A DNA stretch of 64,000 nucleotides from Phascolomyces articulosus (lineage: Eukaryota; Mucoromycota; Mucoromycetes; Mucorales; Lichtheimiaceae): contig JAIXMP010000024.1 in assembly GCA_025677815.1 (NCBI GenBank), positions 372,001 to 436,000 on the forward strand. Reading direction: 5' to 3'. The first letter of the stretch is position 1; every line of letters starts with the position of its first letter. A model generated the notes under the pieces. The model was not told the DNA's origin, did no database searches, and saw nothing but the letters and a program-made list of their open reading frames with translations. Both the position numbers and the translations under genes were made by a program. Shown here one piece after another: positions 1-13,200 of this stretch.

Positions 1-394
1 TTGGATGAGTAACCACTTTGTAATGAAAAAAAAATGAAAAAAGAAAATAGGTACTAGCTATTTTGATCGACTTGACCGTAAACCCTTTGAAATGCAACGG
101 AACTGTTCGTTTATAGCGAGATTCTTCAGAAAAGTGGGCTTTGCAAAAATGACATGTAATTCTAGGTGTGACAAGAAAATGAATTGTCTTACAAAAAACT
201 TGATATGATGCTATCTCTTTTTTTTCTCTTTTAAAAATAATAAATTTGGTCTAGATGTCCATTTTTTAATAGTAATAATAATTAATGCAAAGAGCATAAT
301 GTGGGAAGAAGGTATATATTTTATATTATTATAATATACAACGAGATATATATATAGATACATATTGTAAAGACTCTATATTACGATTATTTTA
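1..394. other. AT-rich intergenic, no gene seen
   Basis: Only short A/T tracts and stop-rich frames. It is the 3' flank of the minus-strand gene that ends at 395. Confidence 0.5.
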
Positions 395-715
395 TTATAA
401 ACAATAAGGCATAAAGGGTGCTTGTTTCAATGAGACAGAAAGGTCATCCATGAGATGACTTAATTCTTCTGGATCCACTTTTTGTTCATTCTTTTGTTTA
501 TTATGTTTCAATGGTGTCTTTGTTGTTGTTGATTCGGTTGCAATGGGCGATTGGTGACAATGGAAAAGTGTCAAGTGTGACATGGAGTCAACTAATAGAT
601 CGTTTTCTTCTTCTTCTTCTACTACTACTCCTTTGGTTGTCATTTTGTATATGGGTACGCTTGTATTCTTGGTAATTCCATTATTTGAATTGTGAGATGC
701 TGCCATTTTGTTCAT
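395..715 (-). CDS. Small hypothetical protein, 106 aa, single exon
   Basis: An uninterrupted minus-strand frame of 106 residues starting at ATG 715; a second in-frame Met follows at residue 4. The protein is hydrophilic. It has an acidic patch of five Glu near residue 35, a basic stretch (TPLKHNKQKNEQK) and a C-terminal DPEELSHLMDDLSVSLKQ helix-like segment ending in APFMPYCL. There is no signal peptide, membrane span or domain that I recognise. Frame length and composition are much less repetitive than the surrounding DNA, so I take it as real, probably lineage-specific. No intron is needed. Function unknown. Confidence 0.55.
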   Translation of the reverse strand: MNKMAASHNSNNGITKNTSVPIYKMTTKGVVVEEEEENDLLVDSMSHLTLFHCHQSPIATESTTTKTPLKHNKQKNEQKVDPEELSHLMDDLSVSLKQAPFMPYCL

Positions 716-2507
716 TGTGTTTGAATAAGAATAAACGTTATCTTGAAAGATATAAAATCACGAGCAAATGTAAAGAGCTTGTGTGGGGTCGAAAGCCAAT
801 AGAAAAAACCTGCCATGGAAAAATAATAATCCCGTCACCCGCAGTTGTAGTTAGGGTTTTCTCATTCAATGATAGAGATATCACACCCAAAAGCTTGATG
901 ATCCAAATTATATACTTTGCTAAAAGAACAATAAAATGAGTTTATTCTTCTGACTAGGTTTTCATTGAAATGATGATGGTACAGATTCCATATGTGTGTT
1001 GTTCTCCTGTATTATTTATTACTACATGTTAATATTTTCTTACCGAAACTTGATAAAATAGCATCCTTCTCAAAAACCATGAGAGGATAAAGAATATGGG
1101 TCCTTCAGGGTCACATATTATTGGTATGGCCCACCCTGTGTGTAAGTAAATTATCAGTTTATTTTTATTCAAAATACATGGAAACAATAGATTTTTTTAG
1201 ATGGGCGACAGTAGTGCGAACGCATAAGGAAAGGTTATAGTCAGTTTTGAATTTTTTACTCACCCTAGATATGCCACACTGGTCTATGCTTACATAATTA
1301 AAAAAAATTACATCTTCCCGTGCATCTATTTAACTATACCATATACTTCACGCATTTTGATAGTTATTTTCTAAGCAACTTCATTTGTTGATCTTAAGTA
1401 TCTTGTTAGCGTCCTTGTAGCTTCATCAGAACTCGTAATAGGAAATAATAGCAACAACAGAAGAACAGGCTATCCATGTTGAATATGAAAGTCTTAAGGC
1501 TACCCTAAAAAGTATATCTAGTTAACAAAAAAAAAAAAGAGAATATCCTAAATTACTAAGCATTCTGTAAAATAATTATAATAGATCCTGTACTACATAT
1601 TCTCACAAGGGTTTTTATGGGCTCTTCTTTGTCAGAGTGTTTAAATGACATAATACTACCTGAATATCTTTGTAAGAAAAACAGATATGCATAGTATTAT
1701 TAAGCTAACAAAAAAGAAAAAAAATCTATTTTTATATTTCATCTTGTTTGCAGAAAACTCGTTTATATTCTATCCATGACTGTCTAAGCTATTACTCACA
1801 TCTTGCTTGGCGTATAAGAAAACATGATTAAACTTCATCGTCTATCCAAAGAGTTTGAGTGAAAACATGTTAGGTAGCAACTTATTAGTTTTATAACTTG
1901 ATATTTTTATATAACTATAGATCATCAGCTAAATTGATTGTAAGACAAATACATCAATCATAAGGTCTGGTAGTCAACAATACTATTTTTGAAAATTAAT
2001 ATTCGATTGAACCAGGTGTATGATCACTCAAAAAAGTGGTGGGAATTAATATATACGTATGTATTGCTTGACCCGATCCAAAAAAAAAACCACATATCGT
2101 AAATCATGATTCAACTCGTAATGATGAACACATAGACTGCTTTGTCAATACAAGTGGCTGTTGTGGCGTACTATTTGTTACAAAAAAAATAAAAGATAAT
2201 CTTTCTTTATGCAAGCCAAGACTCTGATGGTATTTTACTGTTATGACGATCGTTATCGTCGTCATATAAACTTTTCATTTATCGACATATAAAAAAGACT
2301 TGGCACATTCAAATAAGAAAGGGATCTTCCAATCGAAAAGGAAAATTGAATAAATTTAGTCAAAGTTTAGAAGTATAGAATATTCCTTTTGCTGGTAACG
2401 AAAATTAAATAAATAAAAACCAGGGAAATTCCACTTGTATTTTTTCTTCTCTTTCGCCTTTTTTTTTCATTCTTTCTTTTCGCTCTTTCAATAACAAAAC
2501 AACGAAA
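716..2507. other. Intergenic, about 1.8 kb, no convincing gene
   Basis: Stop-rich in all frames apart from short chance frames. A 25-codon forward stretch around 1442-1524 reads like coiled-coil coding (EEQAIHVEYESLKATL) but has no start and no continuation. Pyrimidine-rich sequence at 2445-2490 is likely the 5' leader of the next gene. Confidence 0.4.
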
Positions 2508-3366
2508 ATGGGGTTGTTTCGTAAAGCACAACCACCTATCGAAGTTCAATTATCAGAACGCGATGCTCGTATTCTTGCTAAATATGAATATCGTGCAAAA
2601 CAATTTGATGAAATGATTAAAATATGTTGTTGTTGGATTGGTTATGATGTTTTACTTGGTAACGTTCTGTTTTTCTTTTCTATATATTTACACGCACGTA
2701 ACCTTACAAACTTACCAACGCTTGTAAAAAAAAAAAAAATACAATTAGATTTTATTCCTATTGTTGGTAAAGTGATTTCACTTTGTTTTTCGTTATCCAT
2801 GTATCGATTATCGTGTCAATGTGAATTACCAGCTTCTCTTCGACGTACCATGCTTTATCATATTACCGTTGATTTTGTGGTAAGTTTTTTTTTTTTTTTA
2901 CAGATAAGGATGGATAAAACAAACTAAAATTTAATTTATTTTACAGCTTGGACTTGTACCTATCTTAGGTATTGTTTTAACTGCTTTATATCGTGCCAAT
3001 ACAAAAAATGCGCGTTTATTAAGAAGATTTTTATATCAACGAGCAGCTCAACAACAGCAACAACAACAACCTATGTCTTCATCGACGCCATACACTAATA
3101 CCACTCATTTAACACAATCACCACCGATGATTCAACAACCAGAACCTGTTGCTGTTACACCTATGACGCCTGCAAGTTTTGTTTCACCTCAAACAATATC
3201 ACCACCTGTTGAAAAATCGACACCAACACCACCTCCTCCTACACCACCACGTCGTTCAACTACAGGAACATCCACTACTACATCTAATAATACAAATACC
3301 CCACCTCCATTACCATCCAGAGAAAATACATTGGATTCAAAACCACCACCTACTCCACCACGATAA
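2508..3366 (+). CDS. DUF4112 family membrane-associated protein, 233 aa
   Basis: Three exons: 2508-2658, 2749-2879, 2947-3366, joined by GT-AG introns of 90 and 67 nt; the second acceptor is TTTTACAG. The spliced protein contains the DUF4112 core: LDFIPIVGKVISLCFSL, then SLRRTMLYHITVDFVLGLVPILGIVLTALYRANTKNARLL, with the paired D-x-(I/V)-P-(I/V)-(L/V)-G motifs and hydrophobic segments typical of the family. The second motif begins exactly at the exon 2/3 junction, which supports the splice. After about residue 125 the tail is Gln-rich and then a Pro/Thr-rich low-complexity region ending PPPTPPR. DUF4112 proteins are common in fungi and bacteria; their biochemical role is not known to me. Confidence 0.85.
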
Positions 3367-4746
3367 TCATTTCCTGTATAAACTCATGGTTTCACAAGAA
3401 AAATACACACATCCTATATTCTATATAATTTAGTTTTATTATTATTCTATTTTTCTTATAAACATTATCATCCATGGATAAAAAAAAATACCAGCTTTTA
3501 TGTAAAAGGTTTTAATGAAGAATAGACAAAGATATTTAAAGTTTGTTGTTAAAGTTGGGGGGGCAGGAGGAGGATTGTTATTTTTATGCAAAAGGAAGGG
3601 GTTGAAAAGGGATCGACCTTTTTTTTTGGTCATTGACAACAATGTATATTTGAACCAAAAACCAAGTATCTGGATAATTGTTTTGTTTTAAGGATGGTTA
3701 TTATTAACACCCAGTATGAACATGAAGTATGTATATAGACCACCATTAGAATGCTGAACGGTAATTAGATATATTCTTATAAGGTATCAAGTAGAGAGGA
3801 TGGTTGAATAATTAAGAATTACTTCATGCAAATCATAAGTTCATGATGGTTTTATTTAATAATAACATAATATAATTAGATTGGTCCATCCTTCATTATT
3901 ATCTCATGGCACTTGTTCCTGAAACTTATATATCTTAAATTTAAATTGAGTTTCATCCAATCCATTTGCCTCCGCTTCACACATTTTATTTTATATATCA
4001 AAGCCTTGCTTGTTAACACGGTAATACATGAGGAGTGGGCCATTAATAAAAAAATAATTCTTTGCGTTACCAAAATTATGGTCTAGCACTCAAGAATAAA
4101 AAAAATACCTTCAATGTTAGAGAAAAGAGAGACCATTCCTTCTTGCATGTGGAAAGAAAATCTAATATTAACTTTTTTTAGTGCCAATTTATCCTATTTA
4201 TTAATAAAACAAAATAAAATATCAACTATATACCCCACAAAACGTATCTTAAACTCATTAATAAAAGAGATAATATATAATGTTGTTTCAATCATAAGAG
4301 ACTGTTTGTATGAATGATGCTTCATGATATCCTTATTTTTAATATATAACATTGATAGATAGATAGATGTCATTCACTAACTATAATATAGTAAAATTTA
4401 TCTTTCTTGGCTTTTCAATGTATTTTTAGTAGCGATTGTAAATGAAAATAAAAAGGTTCGCGACCTCAATCACTAAGCAAAAAATGGAAGGATCTTCGTT
4501 ACACAAAACCTGTTCACCTTTTAATTACCTTCTTTATTCAATTCAACTTGTACAAAAAAAAAAAAGACTTCCCGCCCAAAAAAAAAGTCAATCTTTTTTT
4601 CCTCTCTTTTTTTTTATATAGTTTATTTTATATAGACTCTATAACAATCATCATACCAAACAAGAGATCATCTTATTATCCATCTCTAGCTCTATCGAAC
4701 TATATCAAAAAAGATCCAATTCATACAAAATTGAACGCGTTACAAA
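3367..4746. other. Intergenic, about 1.4 kb, no gene seen
   Basis: Short frames only. A pyrimidine-rich and A-rich stretch at 4540-4740 directly precedes the next start codon and is probably its promoter and leader. Confidence 0.4.
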
Positions 4747-6493
4747 ATGATCAACGAAACATTAGGTCGTACCGAATATCACCAACAACAGCGTTCACAA
4801 CCGGACTTGTTAGATTCTACTACATTGAGTGGGAGTGTCAGTAATATGAATCTATCTGTTCATAATAATATGAATATGGCGGATGAAACACAACAATTAA
4901 AGAAGACACCAAAAGAACGTATTTCTATGTTTTTTAAAAAGGAAAAAGCATCACGTAAAAGTAAAGAAGAGGAGGAAGAATTACAACATAAACAATATGA
5001 TTTTTTGGTGGATAGCAGTGTTTTTCTCGATAGCAATAACTCAACTAGTGTGTACGACCACCAATACTATGCAACACAAAACTGGAACAAAAGCCACGCA
5101 CCTCCACCATTACACTCTTCATTAGACCACCATCATCTGTCTCAACTAAGCACCTCACCCATGACAAGTAAGCAAATGCTTAATTCTTTCTTTTTATACA
5201 TATATATATATATATACCTCGTCTCCTTTTTTATTATAAAAATTGTCTCAATTAGTATTATTCGCTGACTCTATTTTTTTTTTCTATTTTTTTTAAAAAA
5301 TTAAAAATAATACTAATAATAATTAAATAGCCTCCACCATTGAAAACGAACAGAACCACATTAACAATAACAGTAAACCTTCTTCCCCAGTGGCAGAAAA
5401 AGCTGAAAATCTCGGACGTCAAGCATCTGTTCGGTCATCCACCGGTGGTTTACCACCTACACCTACACCATCACAACAACAACAACAATCACCACCACAA
5501 CAACCATCATCTACACCTACACCTGAAGAAGATGGTAATGCACGTCTTTTGGCCCAACTCAAAGCTGAATTAGCACGTCAACGATACTGTTACGAAAATC
5601 TCGAGATTGAACGACAGCAATACAAATTGGACGGTCGTGCGTTGAATGACCGAATTACCAAAGTCAAAGAACGGTTACAAGAAAAACAAGTCGCCAAAGA
5701 GCAACTGGAAGGCAACTACAAAGATCATTTGAAAACACTTCGCGCTACGGATGATGATTTAACCAGTGTAGCTAACAAGCTCAAAGAAATGCGACGCTTG
5801 ATTGCCAACTTGGCTGATGATTTGGTCGATAATGTCGATCCCAAACGGGCCACCAGTGCTTTACGTACCTTTTGGATTAATTTGAAACAACCGATTGAAA
5901 AAATGGGTTCCCCTTTACCTTTGAACCGTATTCGTATGTTGACCGAGAAATATATGATGGATTATTTGATACCCAATTTGACACCCAATACGATTCCTGG
6001 ATTAGCCGTGATTCGTGATTATTCTCGTTTGGAATATTGGTTAAGAAACCATAATGTATACATGTCTATTCGATTACGACAAGAAATTGCTAAATGTATC
6101 GTAGGGGATGGTCAGCGTTTACTTGCCAAAGAAATCAAAAGCAAGACGCAAGGATTGTATACTAATCTGAATGAAGCGTATCCTTATATGAAACAGTTCG
6201 ATGATAATGAATCGGATCCAGAGAAAACATATGAAACCAAAGTGAGGAAATTGGTTGAATATTCCATTGGTTTGGGCTTTGCCATGAAAGGTCAGGAGGT
6301 CGATATTGTTCCTGCCGTTGTTCAAGAAGGTGTACAACCGTTCAATCCAGGTACAATGGTTGATGAAGAAAGTTTAAAGGAGGGTATTATTGAATTTTGT
6401 ATTTGTCCACCATTTATTATCTATGATAATTATCAAAATAATGTACTTGAAAAGGGACGCGTCTTTTGCTTAGCACCCATTAGACGTACCTAA
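4747..6493 (+). CDS. Unknown coiled-coil protein with Gln/Pro-rich N-terminus, 527 aa
   Basis: Two exons, 4747-5167 and 5331-6493, separated by a 163-nt GT-AG intron (GTAAGC donor, AATAG acceptor); both sides read in one frame. The N-terminal 210 residues are low complexity (Ser, His, Gln, Pro), with a basic/acidic patch KKEKASRKSKEEEEEL near residue 75. Residues about 211-300 form a long coiled coil rich in Glu, Lys, Arg and Leu. After it comes a well-ordered region of about 220 residues with non-repetitive composition (ALRTFWINLKQPIEKMG, PGLAVIRDYSRLEYWLRNH), ending RVFCLAPIRRT. The C-terminal region looks like a conserved fungal domain, but I cannot name it. Probably cytoplasmic or scaffold-like; that is inference from the coiled coil only. 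Confidence 0.8.
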
Positions 6494-6826
6494 ATTATTT
6501 ACTATTATCATTATTATATTATTATTATTACTATTACTACTCTGAGGTACCACAAAATAACCGTTTCTGGTCTCATTGAAATCCGCGCCACATAACTCTG
6601 AATTTTTTTTTCCATCTCTCTCTATAAATTTACCCTGTTCCCGCACTTATTCGCCATCATCACCACACCATCACACAACACAAAAAGATCCTCTCTATCT
6701 TTTTTTTTTCTTTCCTTTTTCTTTCTTTCTCTTTTCTTTTTACCTTTTTTACTTTTTATACTTTTTCATATTAAAAAATTTATTATATTCTATATAAAAC
6801 TATATTATCATTAAACAAAGAATATA
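6494..6826. other. Intergenic/leader, pyrimidine-rich
   Basis: ATT repeats follow the upstream stop codon; a long CT/T-rich tract at 6690-6780 lies just before the next ATG, as often seen in fungal 5' leaders. Confidence 0.4.
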
Positions 6827-8295
6827 ATGAAACGAGGAAAAAATAAAACTGCATGGGGTCTTGATGAGGCCATGGATAATTTATTAATTGTTGAAGAGGT
6901 TGGCTTTTTTGATCCCTTAATCTTTATTATCATTATAAAATATCACTAATATGATATATATATATATATATCAATATATATTTTTTTTGCTTTACCGCAG
7001 CAATTTCCTACTACTACTACTACTACTACTACACAACAAAGACAAAGACAAAGACAACAACTAGGACAAAGACCTCGTAGTTATTCTGCAGCAGCACCAC
7101 TTCCTGCTTCCCCTACTTCCCCTACGAATCAAGTTCATCGCATTTCAGCAACTCCTCTTTCTCATCATAATTCCATTGCATCATCAGCGTCGACTAGGTC
7201 AACACAATCTCGACATTCGACATTTTCAACATCGAGTAGTAACACGGATAACACGTTACCCGTGACCGTCTATGAAGTCCCTCATACTTATGATGATAAT
7301 GAGCCTTCCCCTACGACTTCTCAGACGACGTCTGATGGTGTTATCACATTATCACCTAGAATCTACGTCAATCAACCTCATTTTGTAGTGGCTGCCTTTG
7401 GCATGGTATGTATCTCTCTCTTGAAAGAAAAAAGGCATATGATGACCCCCCTTTTATTGAATGGAGGGGTTAAAAAAAAGAATGGAAAAAAGAGAAAAAT
7501 GATAGGATGGGTGGCGATGGGCTTAGAAAAAAATGTTACCAAAACAAGCCTTTTTTTGATCCTCTTGTAACCATTGAAGGAACCCGGGCTTATTTTATAT
7601 ATATTTTGTTTTCTTGGCTGTTTATGATTATATAGATACATATTGCACAGTGGTTATTTGATAATATATCACCGAATCGTGAAACCCAATGGAATGTTGA
7701 TTCAGCTACTGCGACACTCACTTATAGCCCATTTACAAATAAACAAAACCTTCTTAGTCTTGGGGATGATATTGGCGTTTCTACTTTTGTAGTGATCGCA
7801 TCATCACTGTAAGTATGATACTTTATTTTAAAACGAGAAAATTATAACTTATACTCATCAATAAAGGATTATTCAACAATAATATATAATAGAGAAATGT
7901 TTTTTCAACAATTGGATATTGCTGATAAATGCATGGACGCTGCAGATCCCGATAAATTATGGTGGCGACGATTAGTATTAATTGTAGATCAACATACTTC
8001 CAAAGATATGTTACCTGAACGTGAACGATTCTTGCATGATCAATTACCCAAGATTTTATGGCGTTATGGTATGACCCATAATCCAGCTGTCATGTTTGTT
8101 ACTGCTTCAGGGCAACATTATGAAGAATATACGAATCAGTGTAAACAAGTATTACGACAATTAATTGATTCGAACCATCGATTGGGACGCTGGCGACCTC
8201 ATGAAGATGAAGATGATTTTTTGGATGCTTCGGTGATTCATTTGGGTCCACAGGGAAAAATGCCTGTACGATCCATGACTCGATATAACAGATAA
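6827..8295 (+). CDS. Hypothetical protein, 350 aa, four exons
   Basis: Model: 6827-6898, 7001-7405, 7636-7808, 7893-8295. Introns 2 and 3 have normal GTATGT and GTAAGT donors. Intron 1 uses a weak GTTGGC donor, so the first exon (MKRGKNKTAWGLDEAMDNLL) is the least certain part, although without it no start codon precedes the second exon. Residues 25-110 are Thr/Ser/Gln/Pro low complexity. From about residue 150 the protein is ordered: FVVAAFGMIHIAQWLFDNIS, then a region with DKLWWRRLVLIVDQHTSKDM and PKILWRYGMTHNPAVMFVT, ending SMTRYNR. No domain recognised; Trp-rich segments and conserved-looking composition argue that it is expressed. Function unknown. Confidence 0.7.
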
Positions 8296-8923
8296 AATTG
8301 TTATCTTTACACAACAAATAAACGACAACATCAACATCATCATGACGCAACCTTTCTTTATTTATCATTCATTCATCCACTCTTACCACACCTAAAAAAT
8401 AAAAAAAAATACCAATCCCCGGCAACAATCATTATTATTACAAATCGCATATTTATATACGACATTTTTTACTTCTTCCATTCTCAAACCAACCAACAAA
8501 AAAACCTTCTTGCCACTTCCCTACTCAACTTTTATAAATATATATATAAATAGCATGTATTATCATAATTTCTCTTCGCATTTTGTAACTCATTTTATTA
8601 ATCTCTCACACACACAACGCTTATCAAAATATACACCCCCATCCCTCTCCCTTTTATAATTATTACCATTTTATTACTTATTTTTTTTTCAACAATTATT
8701 ATATCTTTTTTTTTCATAACGTATTCCCCTTCTCCTCCCCATATTATATACATCCCACACTTTTTCTTTTTTTTTTTCTTTTTTTTCACTTTATAAAAAA
8801 TATATATATAAACGTCAATTCGCACAAGAAAAAAAAACCTCATGGAATCATATTTATACAAATGAAAACATAATCAAACAAAAAGAGAATACCATAAGAA
8901 AACCATAGGAAAAAGATTTTATT
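8296..8923. other. Convergent 3' flanks, no gene
   Basis: Space between two convergent genes (stops at 8295 and 8924). T- and C-rich tracts and short A tracts only; presumably both 3' UTRs. Confidence 0.45.
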
Positions 8924-9058
8924 TCATAAAGAGAATTCGAATGGTGGTGGTGTAGCACCACCCACAGCAGTAATAGGAGGAAGCCTCGGATAAGCTTTAT
9001 ATTCTTTAGGGGAAGAAGAAGGTGAAGTAGAAGATGGGGTAGGAATAGTAGTAGCATG

Positions 9059-9096
<38 letters not shown>

Positions 9097-10255
9097 GTTT
9101 AGGAGATGAAGGTTGTTGATCATGATGTTGTTGTTCACCAAGGCGAGGAGGAGAAAGTGTAGGAGGTGGTAAGCGAGCCAAAGTTAAAAGTGATCGAGCA
9201 ACATCTTCCACAGGTGATTGTCGTTGAGCTAATGTGGTATCAATATCAGAAATCATATCGGTGGTTTCATTTAACAAACCAGTCAAACGATCAACTTCAT
9301 GTTGTAAAGCGCGTCGCTTATCTAAAAGCGCTTGAGTACTATGTCCACAATAAAGGGAAGTTGTAGTAGGAGAAGTACTAGGATGACTTTGTTGTGTAGG
9401 TGTAGGTGATGGTAAACGAATGGATTCTGGTGAAGAAAGGACAGGTGGGTATTGTTCTTGTTGAAGTGGTGGTAATAACATGGATTCCATTGTAGGTGAT
9501 GAAGTTGGGCTTGGACTGGGGCTAGATGCAGGGCTTGGGCTGGAGGAGGAAGTAGATGAGGAAGAAGACATACCACCATGATGATGGTGAGGATGATGTA
9601 TAGTATTGTTGTTATGAGTAGTGTTGTAGTGATAGGAAAGATGCTGATGGTTATCAATCATAGTGGCTGTAGCCTTGGTACCACCCATGGTTTCCATATC
9701 AGGCACTTGATTTTGTGATTGTGATTCTTCTTCGTCGTCGTCCTCTTGTTTTTTCATATTGCGCTTGTTCTTATCAGAAGAGCGTTTTCTTCGTTTAATT
9801 TCAGTGCGCATCATTGTGATAGGGCGATGCACCAAATGTAACTTGTAATAAAGACCACAGGCATTACAGATAGCATTGCCATTTGCATCACGACGCCATA
9901 ATGGGGTATTCGTTGTTTGGCAATTGGCACAAACAGACATATTATCAGGCTGAAATGCTCGTCGTTTACGACCGCGATTAGAACGTGGTTTGATCGTGTT
10001 GATATTTTCATCTTGTGCTGATAAGGTAGAAGTAGTAGTAGGCTGTTGTTGTTGCTGCTTTTGAATTGAAGTTAAATCTTCTTGAATTGTTTCTCCATTA
10101 CTACAGGCATCGCATACAGGACCTTGACCACTTTCGCGACTCCATAATGGTAAACGAAACATGCTACCACATTGTGCACATCGTAAAACAGACTTTCTAC
10201 GTCGTCGCTTGATAGGTTCTGTAGATGTATGAAGAAGAGTAGTAGGTGTGACCAT
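8924..10255 (-). CDS. GATA-type zinc-finger transcription factor, two fingers, 443 aa
   Basis: Single-exon minus-strand gene. The second finger is canonical fungal GATA: C109-x2-C112-x17-C130-x2-C133 with the TPLWRR and CNACGLYYKLH cores and a basic tail (TEIKRRKRSSDKNK). The first finger, C26-x2-C29-x18-C48-x2-C51, is preceded by a basic patch (IKRRRRKS). It has LPLWSRE in place of TPLWRR and SNG in place of GLY, so it may have altered DNA binding. The middle is His-, Ser- and Pro-rich. Residues about 309-345 (LLDKRRALQHEVDRLTGLL) predict a coiled coil. An 11-Asn run near residue 390 is encoded by an ATT-type repeat on the plus strand. Two fingers resemble siderophore regulators (SRE/URBS1 type) and a C-terminal coiled coil resembles NreB/Dal80-type nitrogen regulators, but the Cys-rich linker of SRE proteins is absent, so I give no symbol. 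Confidence 0.9.
9058..9093. repeat. ATT trinucleotide repeat coding poly-Asn
   Basis: About 11-12 ATT units on the plus strand inside the GATA-factor gene; read on the minus strand as Asn codons. Confidence 0.8.
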
Positions 10256-13200
10256 TTTTAACGTTTCTTTATTACTGTGATTGCTATGTTATGTATAGAT
10301 AGATAGATGAATTTACAAGAAGTAGAAATAAGATAATTGATTGATTGATTAAAAAAAGAGAGAGAGAAAGAAAATAAAAAAGTGAAAGAAGGAGGAAAGA
10401 GAAAGAAGAAGAAACCAGTTGAAGAAGAAGAAGAAGATGAAGATTGAAAATCAAGTTTATAGAACAAGAAAGAAGGAGAACACAAGAAAAAATAATTGCC
10501 ACACATAGTTAAAAAAGATAACGGTTGATCAAAAGGATCCCAAGGTTATCGGACCAATCAGTGTGCATAAGCGGATCTTGAATTCGATTCCACCTTTTTG
10601 TGTATATCTGCATTCGCAAAAGTATACTTTATTGCTCCTTATCAGCTGAGTCAACCCTTCGTGTTACTAATGCCCTTCAACCTACGATTGGCTAGAGATT
10701 AACGGATGTTGCTTGATCTGTCCGGCCTGTCCGGGTGGTCCCATATCCTAATACACTAAATAGACTGGGTTTTTTTAGTATGTTAATAAGTCTATTTTAA
10801 CTATTCTCTCCTACTCTCTCCATCATCAACATCATCCATCAACTATCATCCATCTTATATTATTCTTATTATTAACTGACTGAAATAGGCAGACTCCCCC
10901 TCCTTCCCCTCCCCCTTTCTTTTTGTGTGTCCTTAATATACACAAATCATTATCTCTGTTCACCACCCCCCTCTTTTGATCTTTTTTTTCATTATCTTTT
11001 TTTTATTTTTATTTTTTGATACGATTGTCTCTAATAACATTATTCCGTTTGTACTCTTTTTAACCCAATTTGTCTTAACAAATATTGGGATGAAATGATG
11101 TAATTTTCTATTACTTTTTACTTCTTTCACTTTATTGATACTTTGTGTTATTATCATTATAATTAAATATTATTATTATAAAAAAAAGATAATAAATTTT
11201 TCTAATAGCTGGGATAATATATCATATAGTAATAGTATAATTATTGTATTTCAGATAGTGTTGGGGGGTGTGGAGAATTTAGGAAAGGGAATTTCAAAGA
11301 AGGAGAGATTTGTTATATAACCGATATAGAAATTTACGATATATTTTTTTTACACTGAATTGAATGCACTCATTCTGTGTGTGTGTGTGTGTGGTTTTTT
11401 TTTACGTAAATATGACTGGCTCAGCCCCGAAAATTGCCTAATGATGGTATTCTATATTATATTACAAAATACACACCCTCACAAACACTATACCTATACG
11501 ACAATGGTATATTATCTCAATTCCATCTCCTTACACTCACACACACATACACATACAACACTTTATCTATGTTTAAAAAACAATAACAACAGCGTTCATC
11601 ATCATCATCATAATAATAAGGCTTATGTTTATTTTTCTTTTTTTTTTTTTTTTGTGATAAGTAACTAGTAGCTAAATCAATAAAGTTGACAAAAAAGGGT
11701 TACTTGTTTATTGCAATAAGTCCTATTAGATTATTAAAGGCTATCCTCCCCTTAAAAAAATGTAGGATGATAATAATTGATTGAGATAATGAAGTTGATG
11801 ATCTTGCTTTCCTCATATTTTATAACAACGCGTCTTATCAATGACATGCATGTAATACGATAATAATATGCATAACAACAACAATCCATTTTTATTATTA
11901 TTGATGGGAAAACAACTTTTATCTATACCAATTTCACTACTGATTATATCAAAGAACATATCAATATTGACTTTATAGTTTCATCTCTATTATTAATAAA
12001 CATAATACCCATAACAAAAGCATAGAACAAAAAAAATCATGGTTAATGAGATAAGGAAAAAAAAGATCTGCGCAATTGTTATTTTTCTTTTGTGATGGTT
12101 TGACAAGCGAACAAACGGACCAAATAATTTTTTACTCGGTGAAAAAAAAAAAAAAGATTTTTAACACGGTGAATTAGAAAGATGGGGGGTTTGGAATGAT
12201 GAGTTAAAAAAAAGTATGTAAAGAGACCTTCTGAGAGTGTTTCCCATGTGATTGTTTTCTTACGTCGTTATCTTTTTATTTTGTTTTTTTATTTGTATAT
12301 CAATCCAAATAACTACTTTCTAACTCTTCTTCATTCATGACAATAAATCAATGAAGAGTTATTAAAAACCCAATTCATCATTTATGGTCATCAATAGAGT
12401 TCATCATCTAATGATTAGACTTATTTAAGTTAGTTTGAAGTATATTATCAAAAAACTTGAACCTCAGCTATTTTGATTATATTTATAGTACTTTATGTCG
12501 CGGATATACCAAGCTCTTTGAAATACTTTTTATTTATTTATTATTGTATTGTTATCTAAATAATAAATGTATAGAACAGTCACTCAATTTCTTTTTATTC
12601 TTATTATTATGAACGTAATTGAATTGATTCGAATGGATCATGTATGAGATCATAAAAAGCTATACTTAGTAGAACGAGATCTTCTTTTCATCTTCTTTGA
12701 TTATCGGAAACGACCCATAAAAAAACATGCATGTCGGATTCCTTCATATGGTGGCTAACCCGATATTTTGATATACTTGCCACTTCTAATTCTGTAATGG
12801 CGGAATATGAATCTTATTAACATTGAAACCTTACCCGGTTGTTTGCTTGCTTCTTATTCTTTCTGAGAGTTTGGAGTGGAGAGGCGAACAAGAAAGGGTG
12901 GGAAAAAAATAATCAGCCAAAAAAAAATCAGATAAATAAATTTCTGTAGGGCTATAATCAAATTCGGAGTGACCTGTTTCTTATATAGCCCTATTAACTA
13001 TGCACAATTGGAATAAAAAAAATTATTCAAATGGTGATTTTTTTAAAACATATATGAGAGATCCAAAGAAGAAAAGAATATAATAAGGGATGGTCATTCA
13101 TTCCTCGGAAGGATAAGCAAAGTATTCAGGATTCCCCACCACCCCCTCCTCATCCAAATAAACATGATGTGTTGTATTCCCACACAAAAAAGGCTTATCA

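Noticed and set aside
1442..1524. 25-codon forward stretch that reads like coiled-coil coding
   Set aside because: Bounded by stops, no start codon, no matching neighbour exon; within chance.
8854..9657. Other long frames overlapping the GATA-factor gene
   Set aside because: They are shadows of Asn, His and Pro codon runs in the real gene, mostly Leu/Ile/His repeats.
10258..10506. 82-codon minus-strand frame just upstream of the GATA factor
   Set aside because: Ser/Phe/Leu repeats from a GA/AAG-rich leader; it is most likely the 5' UTR of the gene.
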